From assembly GCA_945915475.1 (NCBI GenBank), contig CAMEFI010000002.1:95325-159324 (forward strand): a stretch of DNA of 64,000 nt, read 5' to 3'. This DNA comes from an uncultured Clostridium sp. GTDB taxonomy: Bacteria > Bacillota > Clostridia > Lachnospirales > Lachnospiraceae. This document shows positions 1 to 6,645 of the stretch, piece after piece. The position numbers and the translations under genes are program-made. Within the stretch, counting starts at the first letter, position 1. Every line of letters begins with the position of its first letter. Below the pieces are notes generated by a model. It saw nothing but the letters and a program-made list of their open reading frames with translations, was not told the origin of the DNA and did not search any database.

Positions 1-1
1 T

Positions 2-691
2 AATGCGTATAATCAGCTTTATATGACATTTCCGGATTATATTTATGTAACCAATAAGCCGAAGCTGATGATCACAAAGGAGATTGTTAATGAGGATGAT
101 ACAACCGTTAAGATTACTTTTGATCATATTAACAAGAAGTTCTACTGTTATGGTCAGGGACAGTACCGGACGGATTATCTGAATCTCAATGAAGCCGTAC
201 GAGAGGCATATGAAAATGCCGGTGTGGTGTTAGATGAAAATGGTGTTATTGTATGGAGAAAGATTGCAGTGAAAGACTATCATACGGTGGCGGATAAGAT
301 TAAGATCTATACCGTATCGGATGTGTCGGATACGCTTGCTGCCTGCATTTATATGATGGGTGTTTATGAAGAGAAAAATCCGGATTTGTCAGGGATGCAG
401 CAGGATTTGGCAGATGAGCTGTCAATTGAGGACGTGGTTTTGAAATATACCGGGCGGCAGGGGACGGATATAACAGGATGCGACTTTGAAAATGGTCTGT
501 ATTATTTGTGTAAGGATGCACCAGTTATTACCCGGTTTGCAGATGGTACCTATGTGTTGGTTACCAGCTACAATGGAGAACGGATTCGATATATCAATCC
601 ACTTGAGACAAAGGATATTGTGGAGTCCCGGGAGGAATTTGAGAGTAAGGTGAAGGATAGCGGTAACGTATTTATCAGTTATGTAAGATAA
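2..691 (+). CDS. C-terminal part of a secreted or surface protein with C39-peptidase-like fold (5' end outside window)
   Basis: The reading frame is open from base 2, so the gene starts before the window; the ATG at 23 is probably internal. About 229 residues are visible. The last ~90 residues have the layout of a papain-like C39-type domain: 'IEDVVLKYTGRQG', then 'APVITRFADGTYVLVTSYN' followed by 'IRYINP' and a final 'SGNVFISYV'. The GTYV...YN...I.Y.NP pattern matches the His/Asp half of that fold, but the expected catalytic His is not evident ('TSYNGERIRYINP'), so it may be non-catalytic. The upstream part is probably an extracellular transglutaminase-like or adhesive region, but too little is visible. 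A terminator follows at 753. Function is not assigned; the fold call is inference. Confidence 0.55.
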   Translation, partial: NAYNQLYMTFPDYIYVTNKPKLMITKEIVNEDDTTVKITFDHINKKFYCYGQGQYRTDYLNLNEAVREAYENAGVVLDENGVIVWRKIAVKDYHTVADKIKIYTVSDVSDTLAACIYMMGVYEEKNPDLSGMQQDLADELSIEDVVLKYTGRQGTDITGCDFENGLYYLCKDAPVITRFADGTYVLVTSYNGERIRYINPLETKDIVESREEFESKVKDSGNVFISYVR

Positions 692-752
692 GAGGAGCTA
701 AAGATGTGACTGCATGGATGAAAATGTATATGGCAGTTATCTGGAAACAGAG

Positions 753-788
753 AAAAAGAGCCGGTAGTGAATACTACCGACTCTTTTC
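753..788. terminator. bidirectional intrinsic terminator
   Basis: AAGAG-c-CGGTAGT-gaat-ACTACCG-a-CTCTT hairpin with A-run on one side and T-run on the other. It lies between the convergent first gene (+) and ferredoxin gene (-), and can serve both. Confidence 0.75.
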
Positions 789-799
789 TACTATAGATA

Positions 800-970
800 T
801 TACTCTTCAGAAATAGATCCTGTTGGGCAAGTACCTGCACAAGAACCACAAGAGATGCATGCATCAGCATCGATCTCGAACTTGCCATCTCCTTCAGAGA
901 TTGCACCTACTGGACAAGCACCAGCACAAGCACCACAAGATACACAACCATCATTAATAACAAATGCCAT
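800..970 (-). CDS. 2[4Fe-4S] clostridial-type ferredoxin, 56 aa
   Basis: The 56-residue product starts MAFVINDGCVSCGAC and contains two CxxCxxCxxxCP clusters: 'CVSCGACAGACP' and 'CISCGSCAGTCP'. This is the signature of small two-cluster clostridial ferredoxins, soluble low-potential electron carriers. The start is fixed by AAAGGAGG about 9 nt upstream. It is the next gene downstream of pflA on the same strand, about 170 bp away. An obvious possible use is reduction of the radical-SAM cluster of PflA or as partner of the 2-ketoacid:ferredoxin oxidoreductase at 52.5 kb; both are inference. The two halves of the protein are internal duplicates, as is usual for the family. Confidence 0.95.
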   Translation of the reverse strand: MAFVINDGCVSCGACAGACPVGAISEGDGKFEIDADACISCGSCAGTCPTGSISEE

Positions 971-1141
971 AATGAATATCCTCCTTTGAATATGCGTTAT
1001 AAAAATCTTTGTTGGTATAATACCTCAATACCATTATTTTAAAACAAGTTACCTCATATAGCAAGGCTTTTTTCAAATACAATAAATCCTATAGAAAAAT
1101 ATCACTCTTATTTCAGAATCGTAGGTGAAACCCTATGTGAT

Positions 1142-1909
1142 TTATTGTGCCGCTTTGGCTGCATCATCCTGACGACGGCGTTTGGCTGCCTTTAAAATGA
1201 TATCCCTTGCATAGATGGCATCCTGATTGGTAAGGGGTTTCATGCCTTTTAATGGGTAATCTATACCAAGTTTCTCGTATTTTACTTCTCCCATGCTGTG
1301 ATAAGGAAGTACATCTAATGCCTTTAAATGTTTCAGTCCGCCGATAAAATAGCCTAATTCATCTAGATAGTTGTCTACCAGTGTAATGTCTTTGACAATT
1401 ACATGGCGAATCCAGATATCTACACCTTTCTCGTCAATATATTTTGCAAAATCCAATATATTATCATTTGGCTGTTTGCATAGTTTTAAATGCTCTTCCG
1501 GATTAATATGTTTAATATCTAACATAATCAGGTCTGTTACTTCCATGAGGCGGTCAAACTTTGCAAGAAGAGTCGGATTGTCCCGATGGAAAATAACTCC
1601 GGAAGTATCTAAACAGGTGTGAATGCCTTTTGCTTTTGCCTTCTCAAACAATTCTGTTAAGAAGTCGATCTGCATCAGAGGTTCTCCACCCGTTGCAGTA
1701 ATGCCTCCATTTTTGTAGAAGTCTTTCATGGAGTCATATTGTGCCAGCAGATCATCTGCTGTGTGCTCCTCGCCACCGGCCGGATCCCATGTGTCAGGGT
1801 TATGACAATAAGCACATCGCATTGGACAGCCCTTAAAGAATACAACAAAACGCATTCCCGGACCGTCTACTGTACCGCATGTCTCAATAGAATGAATATG
1901 TCCTACCAT
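1142..1909 (-). CDS. pflA: pyruvate formate-lyase activating enzyme (radical SAM)
   Basis: 255 aa. It generates the glycyl radical on PFL using S-adenosylmethionine and a [4Fe-4S] cluster. The radical-SAM cysteine motif CxxxCxxC is at residues ~29-36 ('GCPMRCAYCHNPDTW'), followed by the family motif 'TATGGEPLMQ' (GGEP, SAM binding) and 'IRHVIVKDIT'. Length is normal for PflA (about 245-260). It is downstream of the split PFL genes on the same strand, but a strong hairpin terminator (1934-1961) lies in the gap, so it is probably expressed at a lower level than PFL. Here the target glycine is on the separate 80-aa protein encoded at 1985-2227, which PflA must recognise outside the main chain. 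Confidence 0.96.
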   Translation of the reverse strand: MVGHIHSIETCGTVDGPGMRFVVFFKGCPMRCAYCHNPDTWDPAGGEEHTADDLLAQYDSMKDFYKNGGITATGGEPLMQIDFLTELFEKAKAKGIHTCLDTSGVIFHRDNPTLLAKFDRLMEVTDLIMLDIKHINPEEHLKLCKQPNDNILDFAKYIDEKGVDIWIRHVIVKDITLVDNYLDELGYFIGGLKHLKALDVLPYHSMGEVKYEKLGIDYPLKGMKPLTNQDAIYARDIILKAAKRRRQDDAAKAAQ

Positions 1910-1933
1910 AATATATATACCTTTCTTTGTGAT

Positions 1934-1961
1934 AAAAAAGGCAAGGGCAGATGCCCTTGCC
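1934..1961 (-). terminator. intrinsic terminator between the glycyl-radical gene and pflA
   Basis: On the minus strand, GGCAAGGGC-ATCT-GCCCTTGCC is followed directly by TTTTTTATC: a perfect 9-bp GC-rich stem with U-tract. It should stop most transcripts after the PFL genes, leaving partial read-through or a separate promoter for pflA. Confidence 0.88.
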
Positions 1962-1984
1962 TCTTTTGTAGGTTAACTTTTCAA

Positions 1985-2227
1985 TTACATACTCTCGTGG
2001 AATGTTCTTGAAATAACGTCTGCCTGCTGCTCTGGTGTTAATTTAACGAAGTTAACTGCGTAACCAGAAACACGAATTGTTAACTGAGGATAATTCTCCG
2101 GATGCTTCTGAGCATCTAATAATGTATCACGATTTAATACGTTAACGTTAAGATGGTAACCACCTTCTGAAACATAGCCATCTAACATATTTACTAAATT
2201 ATCAACCTGTTGTGAACTTGCTGCCAT
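1985..2227 (-). CDS. autonomous glycyl-radical domain of pyruvate formate-lyase (GrcA/YfiD-like), 80 aa
   Basis: The whole 80-aa protein corresponds to the C-terminal end of an ordinary PFL: '[19 protein letters not shown]', '[19 protein letters not shown]' and a final '[10 protein letters not shown]'. The radical glycine is Gly55 in RVSGYAV. In E. coli the stand-alone homologue YfiD/GrcA is a spare part that rescues oxygen-cleaved PFL. Here the main PFL chain two genes upstream lacks this domain altogether, so this protein is most simply an essential subunit, not a spare. RBS AAAAGGAGG precedes the ATG. The first ~30 residues are paralogous to the 71-aa protein encoded at 2250-2465. The role as obligatory subunit is inference from gene content. 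Confidence 0.93.
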   Translation of the reverse strand: MAASSQQVDNLVNMLDGYVSEGGYHLNVNVLNRDTLLDAQKHPENYPQLTIRVSGYAVNFVKLTPEQQADVISRTFHESM

Positions 2228-2249
2228 AATAGTGTCCTCCTTTTAATTA

Positions 2250-2465
2250 TTAATTATTGTATAATTCTTCATCCATACCTTCCATTAAAGTAGGTACGCT
2301 ACATGCCAAATCACCTTTGGCACAGTCGGTACAACCCATGGTAACCTCGGTCCTCTGACCGTCTGCTACGGTGTCGTCCACGGACACATTGATGTGTCCG
2401 TGACCATTACCGACCATATTGTCTAACATTGAAACAATGTCATCTACCTGATTCTTGTCTGCCAT
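2250..2465 (-). CDS. 71-aa PFL-associated protein, paralogous to the N-terminus of the glycyl-radical subunit but without the radical glycine
   Basis: Residues ~6-30 ('QVDDIVSMLDNMVGN' then 'GHINVSVDD') align with residues ~7-32 of the 80-aa glycyl-radical protein ('[15 protein letters not shown]', 'YHLNVNV'). The rest is different: instead of RVSGYAV there is 'MGCTDCAKGDLACSV' with three cysteines (45, 48, 55) and an acidic end. It has its own RBS (GGAGG, about 8 nt before ATG) and sits between the main chain gene (46 bp gap) and the glycyl-radical gene (22 bp gap), so it is co-transcribed. It has no recognised function. It could dock in the same site on PFL as a place-holder, assembly factor or Cys-based (metal or redox) regulator; all of this is inference. 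Confidence 0.82.
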   Translation of the reverse strand: MADKNQVDDIVSMLDNMVGNGHGHINVSVDDTVADGQRTEVTMGCTDCAKGDLACSVPTLMEGMDEELYNN

Positions 2466-2510
2466 AATAAACCTCCAAGGGATTATAGTAAAACATTGTT
2501 GTCACTTATC

Positions 2511-4553
2511 TTATTTGCTTAAGTCGATATCAATATCTCCTGCAAATACCTGATCCTCTTTACCAAGAGCACCTGGGATGATAGAGAAGGTATTAGAAAT
2601 ACCATCCTGAGCATCCTTAAATGGAATCTTAGCTACAGATGCCAATGAAGCTACTGCACCGTGAGTATCTCTCTTATGAAGTGGGTTAGCTCCTGGAGCA
2701 AATGGTGCACCATGCTTACGTCCACAAGGTGTATCACCGGTATTCTTACCATATGTTACGTTAGAAGTAATTGTAAGAATAGACTGTGTTGGGATACCAT
2801 TTCTATATACGTGATGCTTTCTTAACTTATCCATGAATGTAGTAACAATGTTGGTTGCAATCTCATCTACACGGTCATCGTTGTTACCATATTTAGGGAA
2901 ATCACCCTCTGTTCTATAGCTTACTACGATACCCTGCTCGTTACGGATTGGATAAACCTTAGCATATTTAATTGCTGATAATGAGTCAGCTACTACAGAA
3001 AGACCAGCAACACCAGTTGCGAAGTATCTCTTAACATCTCTGTCATGTAATGCCATCTGAATTCTCTCATATGCATACTTATCATGCATGTAGTGAATGA
3101 TGTTCAAAGCATTGACATATACAGTAGCTAACCATTCCATCATATCATCGAATTTAGCCATTACATCATCGTAATCAAGAGGACCATCACCCTCAACCGG
3201 ACGATACTTCGGACCTACCTGTACGCCTGTACACTCATCCACACCACCGTTGATAGAGTAAAGTAAGCATTTTGCAAGGTTAGCACGAGCTCCGAAGAAC
3301 TGCATCTCTTTACCGATAACCATAGAAGATACACAACATGCGATACCATAGTCATCACCGTGAAGAGGTCTCATTAAGTCGTCGTTCTCATACTGGATAG
3401 AAGAAGACTTAATTGACATCTTAGCACAGAACTGCTTCCAACCTAAAGGAAGTCTTGTTGACCATAATACTGTCATGTTTGGTTCTGGTGCTGTACCTAA
3501 GTTGTTCAATGTATTAAGGAAACGGAAGCTCATCTTAGAAACCAATGTACGTCCGTCAACACCCATACCACCTAATGACTCTGTTACCCAAACCGGGTCA
3601 CCAGCGAAGATCTGGTTGTATTCTGGAGTACGAGCGAACTTAACGCATCTTAACTTCATAACGAAGTGATCGATGAACTCCTGAATCTGCTCCTCAGTAA
3701 ATGTACCATTTGCTAAATCTCTCTCTGCATATACATCCAAGAAAGTAGCTGTACGTCCAAGTGACATTGCAGCACCGTTCTGCTCTTTAACAGCTCCTAA
3801 GTAACCGAAGTATGTCCACTGGATAGCTTCCTGTACGTTCTTAGCCGGCTGAGAAATATCAAAACCATAAGAAGCAGCCATCTGTGTTAACTCCTTCAAA
3901 GCTTTGATCTGCTCTGCGATCTCTTCCTTGCCACGGATTACATCATCTGTGTAAACAGTACCGAAAGACTCCTTCTGTGCCTGCTTATCCTTAATCAAGA
4001 AATCTGTTCCGTAAAGAGCAACTCTTCTGTAGTCACCGATGATACGTCCACGTCCGTATGCATCTGGAAGACCTGTGATGATGTGGTTGGTACGACATCT
4101 TCTGATCTCTGGATCATAAACATCAAATACACCTTCGTTGTGTGTCTTTCTGTGCTTAGAGAAGAAATCTACAATCTCTGGATCTACAGTATACCCGTTG
4201 TCCTCGCAAGCCTTCATAGCCATACGAAGACCACCGTATACGTTCATACCTCTCTTAAAAGGCTTGTCTGTCTGGAAACCAACAATAGTCTCTTTGTCCT
4301 TGTCAAGATATCCAGGACCATGAGAAGTTAATGTAGAAACAACCTTGGTATCCATATCAAGAACACCGCCTGCTTCTCTCTCCTTCTTTGTTAAGTCCAT
4401 AACCTGTGCCCATAAGTCTGTGGTGTTCTGGGTTGGTCCGCAAAGGAAAGAATCATCACCTTCATATGGTGTGTAGTTCTTCTGAATAAAGTCACGAACA
4501 TCTACAAACTTCTCCCAATTACCACCTGTGAAACCATTCCATTCTGATCTCAT
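2511..4553 (-). CDS. pflB: pyruvate formate-lyase main chain lacking the glycyl-radical domain
   Basis: 680 aa; converts pyruvate + CoA to formate + acetyl-CoA. It begins '[21 protein letters not shown]', typical of PFL. The two adjacent catalytic cysteines are present in '[19 protein letters not shown]', and the conserved '[13 protein letters not shown]' is near the end. Ordinary PFLs are about 740-760 aa and end with the RVSGYAV glycine loop; this one stops after '[19 protein letters not shown]', just where that domain would begin. The missing part is encoded separately at 1985-2227. The stop is real in this sequence, and the downstream genes have their own starts and ribosome sites, so this is a gene fission and not a simple frameshift. 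Start ATG has a GGAGGAC-type RBS; a strong promoter lies at 4628-4656. Confidence 0.95.
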   Translation of the reverse strand: MRSEWNGFTGGNWEKFVDVRDFIQKNYTPYEGDDSFLCGPTQNTTDLWAQVMDLTKKEREAGGVLDMDTKVVSTLTSHGPGYLDKDKETIVGFQTDKPFKRGMNVYGGLRMAMKACEDNGYTVDPEIVDFFSKHRKTHNEGVFDVYDPEIRRCRTNHIITGLPDAYGRGRIIGDYRRVALYGTDFLIKDKQAQKESFGTVYTDDVIRGKEEIAEQIKALKELTQMAASYGFDISQPAKNVQEAIQWTYFGYLGAVKEQNGAAMSLGRTATFLDVYAERDLANGTFTEEQIQEFIDHFVMKLRCVKFARTPEYNQIFAGDPVWVTESLGGMGVDGRTLVSKMSFRFLNTLNNLGTAPEPNMTVLWSTRLPLGWKQFCAKMSIKSSSIQYENDDLMRPLHGDDYGIACCVSSMVIGKEMQFFGARANLAKCLLYSINGGVDECTGVQVGPKYRPVEGDGPLDYDDVMAKFDDMMEWLATVYVNALNIIHYMHDKYAYERIQMALHDRDVKRYFATGVAGLSVVADSLSAIKYAKVYPIRNEQGIVVSYRTEGDFPKYGNNDDRVDEIATNIVTTFMDKLRKHHVYRNGIPTQSILTITSNVTYGKNTGDTPCGRKHGAPFAPGANPLHKRDTHGAVASLASVAKIPFKDAQDGISNTFSIIPGALGKEDQVFAGDIDIDLSK

Positions 4554-4586
4554 TTCAAAATGTCCTCCTTTAATATGAAATTTATG

Positions 4587-4616
4587 AAAATCACCTCGTT
4601 ATCAAGCGATGATTTT
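4587..4616 (-). other. leader hairpin in the pfl 5' UTR
   Basis: AAAATCA at 4587-4593 pairs with TGATTTT at 4610-4616, between the pfl promoter and its RBS. It may stabilise the highly expressed mRNA; no known riboswitch is recognised. Confidence 0.4.
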
Positions 4617-4627
4617 CTTATGACTTT

Positions 4628-4656
4628 ATTATAGTTTTATATTGTATACACGTCAA
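4628..4656 (-). promoter_or_regulatory. sigma-A promoter of the pfl genes
   Basis: Minus-strand TTGACG, 17-bp spacer, TATAAT; about 75 bp upstream of the pfl start codon. Confidence 0.85.
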
Positions 4657-4672
4657 TGAAAAAATGTCGTTA

Positions 4673-4696
4673 TTTTGTACTTTTTTCAGTACAAAA
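4673..4696. promoter_or_regulatory. inverted repeat just upstream of the pfl -35 box (candidate regulator site)
   Basis: Perfect 8-bp arms TTTTGTAC (4673-4680) and GTACAAAA (4689-4696) with an 8-nt spacer, 16 bp before the -35 element. Position suits an activator or redox regulator. It is not a clean Rex or FNR consensus. Confidence 0.5.
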
Positions 4697-4989
4697 TGAG
4701 AGGTTTAAAGCAGATAAAGTGTGCGAAAAATGTAGGAAAAATCAGTATTTGGCGGTAGGGAAGGATTGTATACACAAGATGTACTATTTCGCGGTGTTGA
4801 TGAGGCGTTTGTACTTCGATACCCTGGAATTCGGAACAATGATTCGGACACTTTTTGGTACCTTTCGAAATGTCTGTTTTCCGATGGAGTGCAGTCTTAT
4901 TCCTAAGAATTGATATCTGTTAAATGCCGGTCATGAAAAAGTACCTTTTGGCCAAGTTTTTTTACATTTTTACCGAATGTAATCCTTTT
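4697..4989. other. intergenic stretch without recognisable gene
   Basis: Short open frames exist on both strands but none shows a start with RBS or family-like composition. Together with the fossil regulator next to it, it looks like decayed DNA. Confidence 0.5.
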
Positions 4990-5270
4990 CAGACTGTTAC
5001 ACTTTGCAAAGGCATTGTCTCCGATGAATGGTTGTATAACCATATTACCAATTGAATCTGCGCAATCTGTCCTTTGATGAACTGGGTGTTTGTAGCAAAA
5101 CTTTGTGAAATGACGAGGCCGGATGCAATTTCACTGCTATTTTCTTCGGTAACGGAAACCTGAATTCATAGATCTTATGCGGAGTATGAACAAGAATTTT
5201 TCGTTGATCGCTTTCTAGATAGAGAATGGAACAAAGCGGAATCGTCATCGCATATGCCGATTGTTATCAT
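4990..5270 (-). pseudogene. fossil LytTR response regulator (receiver deleted, frame broken)
   Basis: GGAGG and an ATG at 5270 open a frame reading 'MITIGICDDDSALFHSL', which is the start of a receiver domain (acidic DDD pocket), but it stops after ~30 residues. From ~5248 a different frame gives 'CSILYLESDQRKILVHT', the typical first strands of a LytTR DNA-binding domain. Further on, yet another frame gives 'SFATNTQFIKGQIAQIQL', resembling the LytTR segment 'SF.VN..FIK.I'. So start, LytTR beginning and LytTR middle are all recognisable in order, but nearly the whole receiver is missing and at least two frame changes exist. It cannot make a functional protein. Confidence 0.65.
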
Positions 5271-5313
5271 AAAATGCCTCCAACAATAATTTCGTAAAAT
5301 AATTACATAACAA

Positions 5314-5370
5314 AATACACAAATTTGTCCGGTGGATCTAAGAGATTACATCGTCACAAATTTGTGTATT
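5314..5370. repeat. pair of palindromic sites forming a perfect 15-bp inverted repeat
   Basis: AATACACAAATTTGT (5314-5328) and its exact reverse complement (5356-5370) are separated by 27 bp. Each arm also contains the self-palindrome ACAAATTTGT. It lies between the fossil regulator and the PRTase gene end. It could be a twin operator or a hairpin terminator for the 5432-6079 gene, though no T-run follows directly. Confidence 0.6.
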
Positions 5371-5431
5371 AGGATTTGACGCAAGTATTCATAACATGAG
5401 TCATGGAATAGATGTAGTCAAATAAGATTCT

Positions 5432-6079
5432 TTACAGCTTGGAATAACCGTAGCTGTTAACAATTGCTTCAATCTTCTTACCGGATTGACAGAATGGACA
5501 CTGGTTATGCGGGTAGGTCTTATACTCTGGAATATCGGAAGCTTTGAATAAGGTGTGTACCTGTTGACCTGCAATCTCTTCACTAGCAGAGAAAATAGCA
5601 GAAATTCCGGCAACAATGCCACCGTAGTAGCTGATACATTCCAAGCTCCGTTCCACTGTTCGGCCGGTTGTTGCAGAAGCTAACAGAATCAGTACATGAC
5701 GTCCTTTGATCATAGGTTGAAGATTGTCGCGGAAGATCATCTGTCCTACAGAATTAAACTCCGGTGTAACAATATACATTGCTTTATGCTGATTCATGGA
5801 CATAATTCCGGAATTGGTTAATTCTTCTGCTAAGTACCCTCCAATTACTTCCGTTCCATCCATACATATAATGGTGTCAATAATCGTTGTTCCTACATAT
5901 TCACTGGCAATGGATTTGGCTGCAGCCCGGGCCATGCTCTGACGAGTCTTCAGTGTTGTCATATCAATATAGTGTGTAATATGAGAGTGATTGGTTGCAA
6001 AATGTCCCGGAACAACGGTGATATTGACACTGTTGTTGTATTGGGAAGAAATCTTCATAGCATCATGTTGAAATATCAT
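5432..6079 (-). CDS. phosphoribosyltransferase-family protein (orotate PRTase-like) with CPFC tail
   Basis: 215 aa. The central part has the PRTase fold: 'MIKGRHVLILLASATTGRT' occupies the place of the PRPP loop (hydrophobic strand, then TTGRT), followed by 'LECISYYGGIVAGISAIFS'. The acidic pair that normally opens the PRPP loop (for example VEDVVTTGGT) is replaced by LASATTGRT, so catalysis of an ordinary PRTase reaction is uncertain. A CPFC motif near the C-terminus (residues ~195-198) may bind metal. Such proteins are annotated as orotate PRTase-like in related anaerobes; the substrate is unknown. GGAGGG RBS 6 nt before ATG; own promoter at 6118-6146, divergent from the metG leader. Confidence 0.7.
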   Translation of the reverse strand: MIFQHDAMKISSQYNNSVNITVVPGHFATNHSHITHYIDMTTLKTRQSMARAAAKSIASEYVGTTIIDTIICMDGTEVIGGYLAEELTNSGIMSMNQHKAMYIVTPEFNSVGQMIFRDNLQPMIKGRHVLILLASATTGRTVERSLECISYYGGIVAGISAIFSASEEIAGQQVHTLFKASDIPEYKTYPHNQCPFCQSGKKIEAIVNSYGYSKL

Positions 6080-6117
6080 ACGTAACCCTCCTTCTAGTCG
6101 ATATAATGATTAATTCT

Positions 6118-6146
6118 ATTTTATCGTTTTTTTTGGATGATTTCAA
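6118..6146 (-). promoter_or_regulatory. promoter of the PRTase-like gene
   Basis: Minus-strand TTGAAA, 17-bp spacer, TAAAAT; 40 bp upstream of the start codon. Confidence 0.6.
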
Positions 6147-6166
6147 GAAGAACTTAGGGAAAATTC

Positions 6167-6195
6167 TTGACAGAAAGGTTTTCTCTGCCTATAAT
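6167..6195 (+). promoter_or_regulatory. promoter of the T-box/metG transcript
   Basis: Perfect consensus TTGACA, 17-bp spacer, TATAAT, about 25 bp before the T-box leader. Confidence 0.88.
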
Positions 6196-6214
6196 AAGTT
6201 TAGTTATATAATTA

Positions 6215-6519
6215 TGTGCGATGAAGAGAAGAGTACATTTGGAAAGTCTTTGACAGAGAACCTGGTTAGCTGAGAACAGGGAAAGTCGGAACAGGTGGAA
6301 GATGGTCTCGGAGCTTCTTGTGTGAGGGTTGCCGGTCACTATAATCATTTGCGTGAACAGGCAGATATCTAAGCAGAAGACGGGAGTACCCGTTACAGTG
6401 CAGGCTGGTTGTTGCCAGCTGTTGAGGTCAGCATAGTGATATGCAGATGAATTAAAGTGGTACCGTGAGAGAATAGCTCGCCTTTAAGTTTTTGAATTAA
6501 AGGTGGGCTTGTTTTTTTC
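6215..6519 (+). promoter_or_regulatory. T-box leader (tRNA-Met-sensing) with terminator
   Basis: The T-box core 'AAAGTGGTACCGTGAGAG' is at 6454-6471, the place that pairs with the uncharged tRNA acceptor end. It is followed by a terminator: GCCTTTAA (6479-) pairing with TTAAAGGTGGGC and a T7 run ending ~6519. The ~240 nt upstream are rich in stem-loops, as expected for Stem I-III. The amino acid is inferred from the downstream gene metG; I did not fix the specifier codon. Confidence 0.87.
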
Positions 6520-6645
6520 TATAGGCAATTACAGAATATACATTATATACAGAAAAGACAGAGCCTACAGAGATAGCTACAGGAAGCCTTGGAAAGAAAT
6601 CGGGCATAATGTAAGAATAGTGAATATTTTCAGGAGGGAAGTACA

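Noticed and set aside
4656..4913. Plus-strand 85-codon frame upstream of pfl
   Set aside because: Its start lies inside the pfl promoter, no RBS, no family-like sequence.
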